A stretch of DNA of 64,000 nucleotides from Carboxylicivirga litoralis (GCF_025499605.1 NZ_JAFMVC010000005.1:186001-250000); one strand, 5' to 3'. Shown: positions 45,638-57,055, counted from the first letter of the stretch. The notes: a model not told the origin generated them from the sequence alone. Numbers and translations: made by a program.

Positions 45638-45670
45638 AAAAAAAGGAAGATTCATCACTGAATCTTCCTT
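45638..45670 (-). terminator. Terminator of the outer-membrane beta-barrel gene's neighbour region
   Basis: AAGGAAGATTCA (45643-45654), loop TCAC, TGAATCTTCCTT (45659-45670), 12 perfect pairs. On the minus strand it ends in a T-run (from 45644), so it terminates the gene at 45711-48143. Confidence 0.92.
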
Positions 45671-45710
45671 TACTTAACCTAATTGTAGAACAATTTACCT
45701 AACTCATTTC

Positions 45711-48143
45711 TTAAAATTCTTCTTCCATGCCCCCTCCATTATCACCATTACGGCCACGCTTCTGAATAAAGTTATTCAAACGATAGCTAAGGGTGAACGA
45801 CACCATTGGAGCCTTTCGGGTTTGTTTTTGATAATTGTATAGTTCAGGTGTATCTGTTATTGATACACGTTGAGCCGTTCCAAATAAATCACGTGCTTGA
45901 ACAACAGCCGATAGTTTACGGTCGAAGAAGTCCATGCGAACAGCTGCATTCATATAATAACTTTCCTTAGTTTCTCCTTGGGCAGTTATGGATGGACTAT
46001 TGTAATTACCATCAATTTGTAATTTGACATTTTTACGTAAAGCGAAGGAGTTATTGACGCGCGAACTCCAGTTAAACGATGATCGATCATCTTCGTCGTT
46101 GTAATGACTGTCAATTCGATAATCGTATATATTACCCATTAGGTTCATTTCCCACCATTTTGCTACTGGCAAGCGAAGCATTGCTTCAACACCAAGCGAA
46201 TAGTCGGTGCCAATGTTATCATAGGTGCTCAATACAACATCAGGATCGTCCAAATATGTTGTTCGTATTCTATCTACTTTGTCGTGCGTAATACGGTAGT
46301 AACCTTCAAGAGATAGCTGAACTTTATTCCACTCTTTTAGGTAGCCCAACTCAAAGGCATCAATGTATTCGGGAGCTAGTTCGGGGTTACCGCTTCTTAC
46401 GTTAAACTGATCAACATAGGTAACAAATGGTTCCAGGTACCATCCTCGCGGGCGGTCAATGCGGCGCGAATAACTAGCCATAACCTGGTTATCAGCTGGT
46501 AGTTGATAGGAGAGGTGGATCGTTGGAAAGAAATCAACACGGTCGATGGTGTAGATTTCATTAACACCACTTGAACTAATCATGCGGTCGGTATATTCAC
46601 CACGCATACCCAACTGGTAACCAAAATCGTTGACCTGGCCTTTGTAAACGGAATAAAGCGCATAGATGTTTCGATCCATTTCTGTTGTATTGCGGTTGAT
46701 TACCTCTTCTTCAAAATCGCCCAAATCAGTATTCCATTTGTATAAGCGTGTTTCATCATCGCCCTGACCTGATCGTCCTTGAAAACCGGCTTCGAACATG
46801 TCGTTTTCGCCAACAGGTTTAGTATAGTCTAATCGTAATTCCCAACGTTTATTGGGACCTACTTCGGTTGTTTTAGTTCCTTCGTCAATTATGTTACTCA
46901 GATAAGTAAAGTTCTCAGAGAATTCATCACCATCATGTCCACGATAGTTTAATTGCGCCGATAGTTCATGACCTTTCTGAGCAAATTTATGTGTGTAATT
47001 AGTGGTTAATGACATATAGTTACCACTTCGTTTCGATTCGCTGTTAATTAGTGAAGCGACTGTGCTGTTATCAGGGTTGGTTCTCAGGTAATCCAATTCG
47101 GAAGAACCACCCATATTAAATTGCCCCACACGGAAGCTAAAGCCAAAAATATCACGTTTACTGATATCCCAATCAAGACCACCACGGATACCGCCACCGT
47201 GAAATTTTCGTTCGTTATCGCCAGATGCTTCAAGAATGGTTGTCTCGTTGTTAATTACAGTTTCACGATGCGAATAGGTTTCACCAGGAAATGGACGGTT
47301 GTTATAATCAGCCCCAAAGTTAAAATTCACCTTCTTTGTTCGCCAATTAAGCATAAAATCGCCACCATACATATCGTAACTACCACCTTTTAGATTGACA
47401 AGTCCTTGAACTCCTTGGGCACGATTCTTTTTAGTAATGATATTAATAATACCACCCGTTCCATCGGGTTGGTATTTGGCCGATGGGTTGGTGATAATTT
47501 CAATGTTTTCGATGGTTGAGGCAGGTGTCTGACGCAGCACATCACTTGGGTCGAGTACGGTTGGTTTACCATCAATTAGAACGGTAAAACCTGTACTTCC
47601 TCGTAACGAGACATTACCTTCAATATCAACACGCACAGAAGGTACATTTTCCAGTACTTCAACTGCCGACAGTGAGGCAGAAGTCATTTGTTTGCCAACA
47701 GATACCACTTTTTTGTCAATATGAAATTCAACAGACTGGCGTTCAGCAACCACTTCAACTTCATCAAGCGATTGGTTAGCCGAGCCCATGGTGATATTAC
47801 CCAAATCTATCATATCGCGACCGCCATCCACTATAATATTATCATAGCGCTTGTTCTCATAGCCTAAAAAAGATACCACAACATAGAAGTTACCTTTGTT
47901 GAGTCCTTTAATTTTAAAATCACCATTTTCATCACTGATAGTACCGGTTATTACACTGTCATCATCAGCATTATAGATGGCAACCGTGGCATATTCCACC
48001 GGTTTTTTTGATTTGCCATCATATACTTTTCCTTTAACAATTCCTTCTTTTTCTGGCGAATTAGCCAGGATTGTAAGAGGAATAAGCATTCCTAATAAGA
48101 GGGTTAAAATCTTCACGTTCACTTTATTGTTATTTTGTTCCAA
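45711..48143 (-). CDS. Outer-membrane beta-barrel protein with carboxypeptidase-regulatory and TonB plug domains
   Basis: 810 residues. Signal peptide (to ~LANS), then a carboxypeptidase-regulatory-like domain (~33-115: VKGKVYDGKSKKPVEYATVAIYN), then a TonB-receptor plug (~130-240: SAVEVLENVPSVRVDIEGNVSLRGSTGFTVLIDGKPT … TGGIINIITKK), then a ~570-residue barrel of the outer-membrane beta-barrel 3 type, with RRIDRPRGWYLEPF. The tail is Gly/Asn-rich. Such proteins import ligands through TonB energy or act as OM receptors; the substrate is unknown. Stands alone. Confidence 0.93.
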   Translation of the reverse strand: MEQNNNKVNVKILTLLLGMLIPLTILANSPEKEGIVKGKVYDGKSKKPVEYATVAIYNADDDSVITGTISDENGDFKIKGLNKGNFYVVVSFLGYENKRYDNIIVDGGRDMIDLGNITMGSANQSLDEVEVVAERQSVEFHIDKKVVSVGKQMTSASLSAVEVLENVPSVRVDIEGNVSLRGSTGFTVLIDGKPTVLDPSDVLRQTPASTIENIEIITNPSAKYQPDGTGGIINIITKKNRAQGVQGLVNLKGGSYDMYGGDFMLNWRTKKVNFNFGADYNNRPFPGETYSHRETVINNETTILEASGDNERKFHGGGIRGGLDWDISKRDIFGFSFRVGQFNMGGSSELDYLRTNPDNSTVASLINSESKRSGNYMSLTTNYTHKFAQKGHELSAQLNYRGHDGDEFSENFTYLSNIIDEGTKTTEVGPNKRWELRLDYTKPVGENDMFEAGFQGRSGQGDDETRLYKWNTDLGDFEEEVINRNTTEMDRNIYALYSVYKGQVNDFGYQLGMRGEYTDRMISSSGVNEIYTIDRVDFFPTIHLSYQLPADNQVMASYSRRIDRPRGWYLEPFVTYVDQFNVRSGNPELAPEYIDAFELGYLKEWNKVQLSLEGYYRITHDKVDRIRTTYLDDPDVVLSTYDNIGTDYSLGVEAMLRLPVAKWWEMNLMGNIYDYRIDSHYNDEDDRSSFNWSSRVNNSFALRKNVKLQIDGNYNSPSITAQGETKESYYMNAAVRMDFFDRKLSAVVQARDLFGTAQRVSITDTPELYNYQKQTRKAPMVSFTLSYRLNNFIQKRGRNGDNGGGMEEEF

Positions 48144-48397
48144 AACTTACCTATTTAAAGACGCTATCACGTTTGTAATCCTGCGCAAAAGAAGAACAAA
48201 AAGCGGAATAAAAAGATTAATGACTTTTTACGGTATTTGAAAAGCAGAGACCTATAATTACTTAAGTCTTTCACGGTTGTCCAAAAAATAATTCTACCGC
48301 TTTCCTATCATATTCAAGGGATACAAACGAGTTGGTTTATCTGCTTCTTGTATGGACGAAAGTAATTATCTTCACATCCAAATCTTTAATATTTAAC

Positions 48398-49504
48398 ATG
48401 TCATTAACAAAAGCAGAACTGGAACGTTATAAGCGTCATACTTTCTTGCCAGAAATTGGCGTTGAGGGACAACTTAAACTTAAAAATGCTTCGGTATTGA
48501 TTGTAGGTACTGGCGGTTTAGGTTCTCCAATAGCCATGTATTTAGCAGCTTCAGGAGTCGGGCATATTGGCTTGGTCGATTTTGATGTTGTTGATGAATC
48601 AAATCTTCAGCGACAAATAATACATAAATCAAAGAATGTAGGAAAGCTTAAAACCCAATCGGCAGCAGAAACATTAAAGGATATTAATCCTCATATTGAA
48701 ATTTCACTATTCAATGAAGCTTTAAATGTGGATAATGCGCTTGATATAGTTGAGCAGTTCGATATTGTGACTGATGGGACCGACAATTTTGCGACTCGCT
48801 ATTTGGTGAATGATGCGTGTGTTTTAAGCGGTAAGGTCAATGTATTTGGCTCTATTCGTCAGTTTGAAGGTCAAGTGAGTGTTTTTGGCACCACAGATGG
48901 GCCTTGCTATCGATGTTTGTTTCCTGAACCTCCGCAACCGGGAATAGTACCTTCTTGTGCTGAAGCTGGAGTAATGGGAGTTTTGCCTGGTGTGATTGGC
49001 ACCTTGCAGGCGACAGAAATCATTAAGCAAATTACTGGGATTGGGGAGGCTTTAATTGGTCGTTTGCTAAGCTATGATGCGCTAAAGATGGACTTTAATG
49101 AGATTAAATTTATCAAAGACCCGGATTGTAAGTGTTGTGGAGAAAAACCAAGTATAACTGGTTTAGTTAATTACGATGCATTTTGCTGTTCAAAGCCAGC
49201 TTCAATTGTTCGTGAGATAAATGTTGAAACCTTAAAAGATAGTATCGAGAATGATAAATCGCCTGTGTTGATTGATGTGCGGGATTCTGAAGAACTTAAG
49301 GAAGGTTTTATCACTAATTCGATTCATATTCCTATGGAAGAAGTGGCGAAACGGGTGCATGAAATACCAAAGGATAAACCAGTGGTAGTGTATTGTTATT
49401 CGGGCATGCGAAGTACACGTGTTATTCAGGAATTAGAGCAAAAAGGATACACCAATTTAGTTAATTTAAGAGGTGGATATGAAGATTGGGAAACTATAAT
49501 TTAA
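48398..49504 (+). CDS. moeB: MoeB/ThiF-type adenylyltransferase fused to rhodanese domain
   Basis: 368 residues from ATG 48398 (product begins MSLTKAELERYKRH, the family N-terminus); the ATG at 48332 adds 22 unrelated residues. ATP-binding motif GTGGLGSP (~residue 38), then DFDVVDESNLQRQ and TDGTDNFATRY. Zinc ligands are CYRC (~168) and CKCC (~243). The C-terminal rhodanese domain (~275-368) has the active-site Cys in VVYCYSGMRSTR. It activates the C-terminus of a ubiquitin-like sulfur carrier (MoaD or ThiS) and may thiolate it. No molybdopterin or thiamine genes are nearby, so the partner is undecided. Confidence 0.93.
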   Translation: MSLTKAELERYKRHTFLPEIGVEGQLKLKNASVLIVGTGGLGSPIAMYLAASGVGHIGLVDFDVVDESNLQRQIIHKSKNVGKLKTQSAAETLKDINPHIEISLFNEALNVDNALDIVEQFDIVTDGTDNFATRYLVNDACVLSGKVNVFGSIRQFEGQVSVFGTTDGPCYRCLFPEPPQPGIVPSCAEAGVMGVLPGVIGTLQATEIIKQITGIGEALIGRLLSYDALKMDFNEIKFIKDPDCKCCGEKPSITGLVNYDAFCCSKPASIVREINVETLKDSIENDKSPVLIDVRDSEELKEGFITNSIHIPMEEVAKRVHEIPKDKPVVVYCYSGMRSTRVIQELEQKGYTNLVNLRGGYEDWETII

Positions 49505-49517
49505 GAGACCCACAAAC

Positions 49518-49667
49518 ATGGAAAGACCCATTACGAAAAAGAAGTGGATGGAAATGATAACAAGCCTCTCCATGTATGTCTTTGAGCAAATATGCTCCGG
49601 GTTTTTAAAATTTGACTTCGAAAGTAGCTCTTGCAGATACACTTATCGTAAAGTGAATGTTAAATAA
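49518..49667 (+). CDS. Possible 49-residue small protein
   Basis: ATG 49518 to TAA 49667, 14 bases after the moeB stop. The product is Lys-rich at the start (MERPITKKKWMEMITSLSMY) and has a Phe/Cys-containing second half. No signal peptide, no motif I recognise. It could be a genuine small ORF or chance. The spacing from moeB is its only contextual support. Confidence 0.25.
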   Translation: MERPITKKKWMEMITSLSMYVFEQICSGFLKFDFESSSCRYTYRKVNVK

Positions 49668-49740
49668 ATATGAAATATATTGGTCAGACTTAGGTAGTTA
49701 AGTTTTTGGCGCATCTAATCTTATTAAGGATAATAGCATA

Positions 49741-50646
49741 ATGTTTACACAACTCGTCATTCTCGATTATACCGGATTGCAAGGATTTGCAATTGAAAAG
49801 CTGCAGGCTTTGTCAGATAAACCTATAAAAGTATATAACACTATACCCGCTACCGATGAAGAGAAAATTAAAAGAATAGGCAATGCAGACGGCTTATTTG
49901 TATCGTGGAATACGCCGGTCAACGCCAAGGTGATTGAGCGTTGCAAGCATCTTAAATACATTGGTATGTGTTGTAGCCTTATTGATGAAGATTCGGCCAA
50001 TGTAGATGTCCGCTATGCATGTTCAAAGGGCATTGAGGTACGAGGCGTTCGCGATTATGGTGATGAAGGCGTAGCTGAGTTTATTGTATCTGAGTTAATT
50101 CAATTGCTAAAAGGACTTGGTAAGCATCAGTGGCTGTCGGAACCTGTAGAACTGACCAAACGAAAGATTGGTATTATAGGTTTGGGGACAACCGGGTTAA
50201 TGACTGCTCAGCGCTTACAGGCTTTTGGTTCGAAAATATATTATTACAGCCGAACCAGAAAATATGAAGCGGAAAAATGTGACATCAACTATTTGCCAAT
50301 TAGTGAGTTGATAAGTGAATGTGATATTATTTCCTTTCATTTGCCGCGTAAAACAAAAGTATTAACCAACGAGCATTTTGAAATTCTGGGTACGAGCAAA
50401 ATTTTAGTTAACACCTCGCTCGGTTTACCTTTTGATATTGGTCCATTCGAAAAATGGCTGCTGAAAACTAATAATTATGCCATTTTCGACCTTGTAGCAT
50501 TTGGCTCACATAAAGAGCAATTAATCAAAAACAATAATCTGATTTATGCCGAAAATACCTCGGGATGGACAAGGGAAGCCAAAGAACGACTTTCGTATAA
50601 GGTGATAGAGAATGTATCTGCTTACTTGCATTCAAAGAACGACTAA
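49741..50646 (+). CDS. D-2-hydroxyacid dehydrogenase-like NAD-binding protein with altered catalytic residues
   Basis: 301 residues. The Rossmann core GIIGLGTTGLMTAQRLQAFG (~141-160), YYSRTRK, and DIISFHLPRKTKVLTN place it in the 2-hydroxyacid dehydrogenase (FDH/D-LDH/PGDH) superfamily. The usual catalytic Arg of the NT-x-RG motif is replaced (VNTSLGLPFD), and the TPH histidine region reads AENTSGWTREA. The Arg and His needed for hydride transfer therefore seem missing. It may bind NAD(P) without classical dehydrogenase activity. Some databases call similar Bacteroidota proteins dihydrofolate reductase, which the sequence does not support. Confidence 0.8.
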   Translation: MFTQLVILDYTGLQGFAIEKLQALSDKPIKVYNTIPATDEEKIKRIGNADGLFVSWNTPVNAKVIERCKHLKYIGMCCSLIDEDSANVDVRYACSKGIEVRGVRDYGDEGVAEFIVSELIQLLKGLGKHQWLSEPVELTKRKIGIIGLGTTGLMTAQRLQAFGSKIYYYSRTRKYEAEKCDINYLPISELISECDIISFHLPRKTKVLTNEHFEILGTSKILVNTSLGLPFDIGPFEKWLLKTNNYAIFDLVAFGSHKEQLIKNNNLIYAENTSGWTREAKERLSYKVIENVSAYLHSKND

Positions 50647-50717
50647 ATAGTAGCATCTTATTTAGAATTGTCAATTACTGCCTTATACCTATATTTGCTG
50701 TCTCACTTCAAGAATCA

Positions 50718-51245
50718 ATGAATAAAAAGACAACTTCGAAAAATTCTGTTACTAAAATCATGCGCATTCTGCACCGTGATATTGGTTTTTTAATGATTGG
50801 ATTAACGCTTGTATATGGTGTTAGCGGTATTATTTTGCTTTATCGCGATACAGATTTATTTACCATCGATAAACAGTATATTGAAACGATTAAACCCGAT
50901 ACACCAGCCAGTGAGTTAGGGCAAGCACTTGAGTTACGACGATTAAAAGTGCTTGAGGAACGCAACGATACCATCTATTTCAATTACGGTTACTATTGCC
51001 AGTCGAGTGGGGAAGCTGTTTTTACCATCACAACCTACCCCGATTTTGTGTGGACGATGAATAGTTTTCATAAACTAAAAAGTCGCTTTACCAGCCATTG
51101 GTTTGCCACAGTTTATGGTGTGATGCTTTTGTTTTTAGCCTTATCGTCTTTGTGGATGTATAAACCATCGACAAAGAAGTTTAAGCGAGGAATACTATTA
51201 ACAGCTATCGGACTGATTATTGCTGCTATAGCGCTTTATGTATAA
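50718..51245 (+). CDS. PepSY-associated transmembrane protein
   Basis: 175 residues. Three transmembrane helices (about 18-42, 134-150, 155-175) surround a small periplasmic domain of ~80 residues. The N-terminal RILHRDIGFLMIGLTLVYGVSGIIL and the HKLKSRFTSHWFATVYG segments carry the conserved His residues of the PepSY-TM family, which is associated with iron-siderophore reduction or protease inhibition. Compact version, no other domain. Its stop faces the COG3014 gene, and the two are convergent. Confidence 0.85.
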   Translation: MNKKTTSKNSVTKIMRILHRDIGFLMIGLTLVYGVSGIILLYRDTDLFTIDKQYIETIKPDTPASELGQALELRRLKVLEERNDTIYFNYGYYCQSSGEAVFTITTYPDFVWTMNSFHKLKSRFTSHWFATVYGVMLLFLALSSLWMYKPSTKKFKRGILLTAIGLIIAAIALYV

Positions 51246-51251
51246 GCAAAA

Positions 51252-52631
51252 TTAGCGTTGACTTTCAAGGTTGTGGAAAGCAAAGAAAGTTGTTTGATTT
51301 TTCTTAATGTCAAAATTAAACGGTACAGAGTTATTCATGCGACCGTTGGTATTAAGCTGCACACTCTGCCTACCTTCATCCAGTGGGATGCGACAATAGG
51401 AAATACTGTAAGGTAACGACTGCCAGTTGCGAGTATCGGCTTTTTCAGTCATGGCATTAACAATGCTGACAATGGTACCTAAATTCTCGTTTTCGTTACG
51501 TGCCACTTCTTCCAAGGCTTTTTTAGTGGCCAGACGTGCAATTCCTGCTGCCATTTCGCGCATCATCCGGTCGTTTAAGCACTGGAATGCCACTGAATTC
51601 ACATTTTCTCCTAGTTCTAATTTATATTGTTCTCCATTGACCGAAAGATGAGCCTTTGAGAAGATAGGTTTTCGTTCGTGGTATTTAGGAAAGGCTACCC
51701 GCAGGAAGGATAAGTTTTGGAAAGCAGTCTGGTCGTTTCTTGATTTATTACCGATGTAAATAGGAAAACTTAATCCTTGCTCTTCGTTGGCCAAAGTTAT
51801 CCAGCCATCGTTGTAACCTGTATTGGTGAAGTTAATGCTCCACTCATCTTTTACCGGGCCAAAACCATTTAACCAGAAAAATACCAGGTGCCCTTTGTCT
51901 GGATCTTCGGGTTCATATTTATAGCCAAATTTGTTTTCATAAAAGTTAAGCTCTGAGCCAAAACCTAGTAGATGAGCGGTGCGCATTAAATCGTTTTTCA
52001 ACTGATTGGGCACATCTACTCCAAATAGCTCTTTATAGTCTTCCTCGTATATTTCCAAAGCATTACGATAGGCAATAAAGGCATCGTTTGTGTTGCCTGC
52101 TGCTTCGTATATCAAACCCATCATACAGTGGGCAAAGGCATCGCGGGCATATTTGTTTTTGTTCTTTTTGTACTTGTCGTTGAGTTGCTGAAGTACAATA
52201 TTTACTCGCCGACATTCAACCAATGCACCTTCGTAATCTTTTAAATAGATATAGTTAAGGGCTTTGTAAAAGTGTATCAATACCGACTCAAAATCCTCCG
52301 GGCGATACGGTTTAACCATCGGGTTTGTTACCAATGCCAAGGCTTCATTACCCAGTGATTTACTGAAATCCTCTACGTAATAATCAGCTTTATTAAAGTA
52401 GTCGTTACTTAACTCATATTGCCCATTCATAAAACACACTACACCACGATTACAGAAATATAGGAAGCGATTTTTACCTTCAGCACCTTTAGAGTCTTTA
52501 GCCAGTTCTTTGTCTGCTGCTTCAAATTGCCCGGATGCAATTAAGCTTTGCAGCTTAATGTTTTGCTCATAGTAAGTAGCGCATCCAAATAATAAAATGG
52601 AGAGTAATATGGTGAGGATTTTAAATTTCAT
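51252..52631 (-). CDS. COG3014-family TPR lipoprotein
   Basis: 459 residues. Lipoprotein signal ends LLFGC-ATY (~residue 17). Two TPR-like regions follow (for example NRFLYFCNRGVVCFMNGQYELSNDYFNKADYY and DAFAHCMMGLIYEAAGNTNDAFIAYRNALEIY), then a beta-rich C-terminal half. COG3014 members are commonly encoded beside LpoB-like lipoproteins, as here, suggesting a shared role in peptidoglycan synthesis at the outer membrane. The mechanism is not established. Confidence 0.85.
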   Translation of the reverse strand: MKFKILTILLSILLFGCATYYEQNIKLQSLIASGQFEAADKELAKDSKGAEGKNRFLYFCNRGVVCFMNGQYELSNDYFNKADYYVEDFSKSLGNEALALVTNPMVKPYRPEDFESVLIHFYKALNYIYLKDYEGALVECRRVNIVLQQLNDKYKKNKNKYARDAFAHCMMGLIYEAAGNTNDAFIAYRNALEIYEEDYKELFGVDVPNQLKNDLMRTAHLLGFGSELNFYENKFGYKYEPEDPDKGHLVFFWLNGFGPVKDEWSINFTNTGYNDGWITLANEEQGLSFPIYIGNKSRNDQTAFQNLSFLRVAFPKYHERKPIFSKAHLSVNGEQYKLELGENVNSVAFQCLNDRMMREMAAGIARLATKKALEEVARNENENLGTIVSIVNAMTEKADTRNWQSLPYSISYCRIPLDEGRQSVQLNTNGRMNNSVPFNFDIKKNQTTFFAFHNLESQR

Positions 52632-52680
52632 AGGTAGAAGTGTAAGGGCAGAGTGTTGTGTTTAGAGTTTATGGTAAGGG

Positions 52681-52751
52681 GGTTAATGATTAATTGTCAA
52701 TGATAAGTTATTAATTATTAGCAATTAACCATTAACCATTAACCATTAACC
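52681..52751. repeat. Inverted and tandem TTAACC/GGTTAA repeat
   Basis: GGTTAATGATTAATTG (52681-52696) and CAATTAACCATTAACC (52722-52737) are complementary in 15 of 16 positions. The 7-bp unit ATTAACC is then repeated four times head to tail (52724-52751). It lies between lpoB and the COG3014 gene. Non-coding. Confidence 0.6.
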
Positions 52752-52752
52752 A

Positions 52753-53346
52753 TTATTTATTAATATACTTCTTAATCTCCTTATCACCAATCCAAACAAC
52801 CTCGTTGGTTTCAAGGTTAGACAGTTCCATATTAACCTTGTAGAAATTAACACGTTCCTTTTTGTAAGTGTCTACAATAGAATTGATGTCGCCATTAAGC
52901 ATAAAATCAGCACCTAACTCTTTTCCCCATGCTTTTGCTGTTTCCATACTGGCAAACTCTTGCTGTGCGGCTCTTTCGCGACGCAGTTCTTCGCGCTTGT
53001 CGCCAGCTTGAACCAGCCTAACGCGCCCACTGTTGATAAACGCTCTTTCTACATCTTTTACAAATGTTTCGGCGCTTATGTGTTCGTGCGATTTGTTATA
53101 TACCAAACCAACAACCACAACTGGTTTTTGTCCGTTATTTTCTTCCTGATGGTTACCTATCCAGGCCCCGCCCAATACCTGATTAACCATTTCTTCAGCA
53201 ACTAAACGTGAGTCGGTGTCATTCCATCGTCCACTTAAATCGATGGCTTCTTTTGTATCGACACGTTCAACTGAGTGTGTGGCACATCCGGTAAGTAAAC
53301 TTGCAGTAAAAATGATGGCCATGACGAATACTAAATGTCGTTTCAT
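52753..53346 (-). CDS. lpoB: LpoB-like penicillin-binding protein activator
   Basis: 197 residues from ATG 53346 (MKRHLVFVM…), which puts the lipoprotein signal LLTGC-ATHS at its normal place; the ATG at 53415 would add 23 residues before the signal. Conserved LpoB features: GRWNDTDSRLVAEEMVNQVL, GLVYNKSHEHISAETFVKDVERAFINSGRVRLV, ADFMLNGDINSI, and VWIGDKEIKKYI. LpoB is an outer-membrane lipoprotein that activates PBP1B in E. coli. Neighbouring COG3014 lipoprotein is typical context. Confidence 0.9.
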   Translation of the reverse strand: MKRHLVFVMAIIFTASLLTGCATHSVERVDTKEAIDLSGRWNDTDSRLVAEEMVNQVLGGAWIGNHQEENNGQKPVVVVGLVYNKSHEHISAETFVKDVERAFINSGRVRLVQAGDKREELRRERAAQQEFASMETAKAWGKELGADFMLNGDINSIVDTYKKERVNFYKVNMELSNLETNEVVWIGDKEIKKYINK

Positions 53347-53422
53347 AAGTAATAAGTTTAGATTTATGGATATTCTATTTATAGTCCGCATTTGGTTAAT
53401 CAAAAAACATTCCAAAAGCCGC

Positions 53423-54307
53423 TTACAGCGCCGCTATTTGTGATTTTAATTGTCCGTATAATTTATCGGTTACAGGAACAAGAGGTAAACGCAGTTGATT
53501 TTCAATCTTTTGTTGCATAAACATAACCGCTTTTATACCTGCCGGGTTTCCTTCTGCAAAAATATTATTAACAACATCGGTTAAACTATAATGTATTTGG
53601 CGTGCTAACTCCATCTCATTGTTTTTAGCAGCCCGAACCAAGTTACTGAATTCATTTGGAAATGCATTGGCAATTACAGATATAACTCCATCTCCTCCCA
53701 GTGAAAGGAGTGGAAGCGTACCATTGTCATCTCCTGAAAGTACAATAAAATCTGCGGGCTTGTGTTTAATAATATCCATTAACTGTTGCATATTACCAGA
53801 TGCTTCTTTAACTGCTATGATGTTTTCAAAATCATTAGCCAATCGAAGACAAGTTTTAGCATTCAGGTTACAGCCTGTACGCGATGGTACATTATATAGG
53901 ATAATGGGTACAGGTGATACTTCTGACATCGCCTTGTAGTGTTGGTATAAACCTGCCTGATTAGGTTTGTTGTAAAATGGGGTAACCGTTAAGATAGCAT
54001 CGATACCATCAAAGTCAGTACGGTTAATGGTTTCGACCAATTGAGCCGTGTTATTGTCGCCCATGCCTAATACCAATGGTACACGGCCTGCATTAGTCTC
54101 CTTAATGGTGCGCACCACTTCCAGTTTTTCTTTGTTGGTGAGCGTAGCGGTCTCAGCTGTTGTGCCAAGTGCCACCAGAAAATCAATACCATTATCAATT
54201 ACATGATTAACCAGCTGCTTTAATGCCAGGTGATCAACGTCTTTTTGCTGATTAAATGGCGTGATAAGAGCCACGCCTGTTCCGTTTAGTTGATTGGGAG
54301 ATATCAT
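53423..54307 (-). CDS. dapA: 4-hydroxy-tetrahydrodipicolinate synthase
   Basis: 294 residues. GTGVALITPF at the N-terminus, then LGTTAETATL (the GTTGE-type motif), YNVPSRTGCNL (Tyr and Arg of the active site), and the Schiff-base Lys in VKEASGN (~165). This TIM-barrel aldolase condenses pyruvate with aspartate semialdehyde, the first committed step of lysine/diaminopimelate synthesis. Nine bases downstream of the DUF6913 gene, and in the same operon as ligA. Confidence 0.96.
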   Translation of the reverse strand: MISPNQLNGTGVALITPFNQQKDVDHLALKQLVNHVIDNGIDFLVALGTTAETATLTNKEKLEVVRTIKETNAGRVPLVLGMGDNNTAQLVETINRTDFDGIDAILTVTPFYNKPNQAGLYQHYKAMSEVSPVPIILYNVPSRTGCNLNAKTCLRLANDFENIIAVKEASGNMQQLMDIIKHKPADFIVLSGDDNGTLPLLSLGGDGVISVIANAFPNEFSNLVRAAKNNEMELARQIHYSLTDVVNNIFAEGNPAGIKAVMFMQQKIENQLRLPLVPVTDKLYGQLKSQIAAL

Positions 54308-54316
54308 AAGGCAAGA

Positions 54317-54865
54317 TTAGTGATTGTTAAGAAGTTTGAGGTAGTGGATAATTTGTTTTTTAAGCTCGGCAATACCACTACTTTCATTTAATTCTATCAT
54401 AAAATCATATAAGTCATTGTCTAGCCCTGCTTTACCTGCTTTAAACTCTGCTTTCGATAATTGGCCCAGGTAATCAATGGCAAAGGGTTGTTCATCTACC
54501 AATACAAAAAGCAGGTTAAAAGGCTTGTCAATAAAAGCCTGGATAGCTTCTTTTTTAATGGAATAGAAAAAGCTGAAGTCATTGCGGCAGGCAAAACTAT
54601 ATGTTCTGTCACCGATGTAATTGTCATCTCGTTTTTTCTTATCTATAAAACCCAGCGCCTCAGCAGTGATGCTCTCTTCTTTAAGTTCTTTAATTAATTC
54701 TTTTATGATTTTGTGGTTAGCTTCGTTGGTTGCATCGTAAATAATACCGGCTGTAGAAGCTGTTTTAAGGTTATGAAGCCGTTTTTTACGTGGTTCCTTT
54801 TTAAGCTGGCTTTCCAACTTATACAAGGCTATTTTTTCTCTGATTTGTGTTATGAAGTTGCTCAT
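54317..54865 (-). CDS. DUF6913-family protein
   Basis: 182 residues, no signal peptide. The C-terminal part has NLLFVLVDEQPFAIDYLGQLSKAEFKAG and DFMIELN, conserved in Bacteroidota proteins encoded next to dapA and ligA. Basic helical N-terminus. Function is not known. Its linkage with dapA and ligA in this order is recurrent and suggests co-transcription rather than a shared pathway. Confidence 0.75.
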   Translation of the reverse strand: MSNFITQIREKIALYKLESQLKKEPRKKRLHNLKTASTAGIIYDATNEANHKIIKELIKELKEESITAEALGFIDKKKRDDNYIGDRTYSFACRNDFSFFYSIKKEAIQAFIDKPFNLLFVLVDEQPFAIDYLGQLSKAEFKAGKAGLDNDLYDFMIELNESSGIAELKKQIIHYLKLLNNH

Positions 54866-54892
54866 CTAATGCTTCAATTATTGTGTGTTGGT

Positions 54893-56914
<2,022 letters not shown>

Positions 56915-56922
56915 TTAACAAA

Positions 56923-56930
56923 CAAAAATA
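56923..56930 (-). promoter_or_regulatory. Candidate -7 box for ligA operon
   Basis: On the minus strand TATTTTTG, about 30 bases upstream of the ligA ATG. No matching -33 TTG at 20 bases. Confidence 0.35.
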
Positions 56931-57028
56931 CAATAATATTTTATTCGGATAGGGCGATGTTCACTTATTCTTCAGGGTCTCATAACGAATTCTTCGGTAT
57001 TCAAACTTCGGTCTTCGGACTATAGTTA

Positions 57029-57036
57029 TATCTTTG
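57029..57036 (+). promoter_or_regulatory. Candidate -7 box for the ABC-F gene
   Basis: TATCTTTG, 19 bases before the ATG at 57056, matches TAnnTTTG. The -33 is only TTCG at 18 bases spacing. Confidence 0.4.
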
Positions 57037-57055
57037 CGGCGCTAAATAAAACAAT

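Noticed and set aside
52724-52751. Phased operator of TTAAC words
   Set aside because: The unit length of 7 bp does not place copies on one face of the helix, unlike the 10-11 bp arrays.
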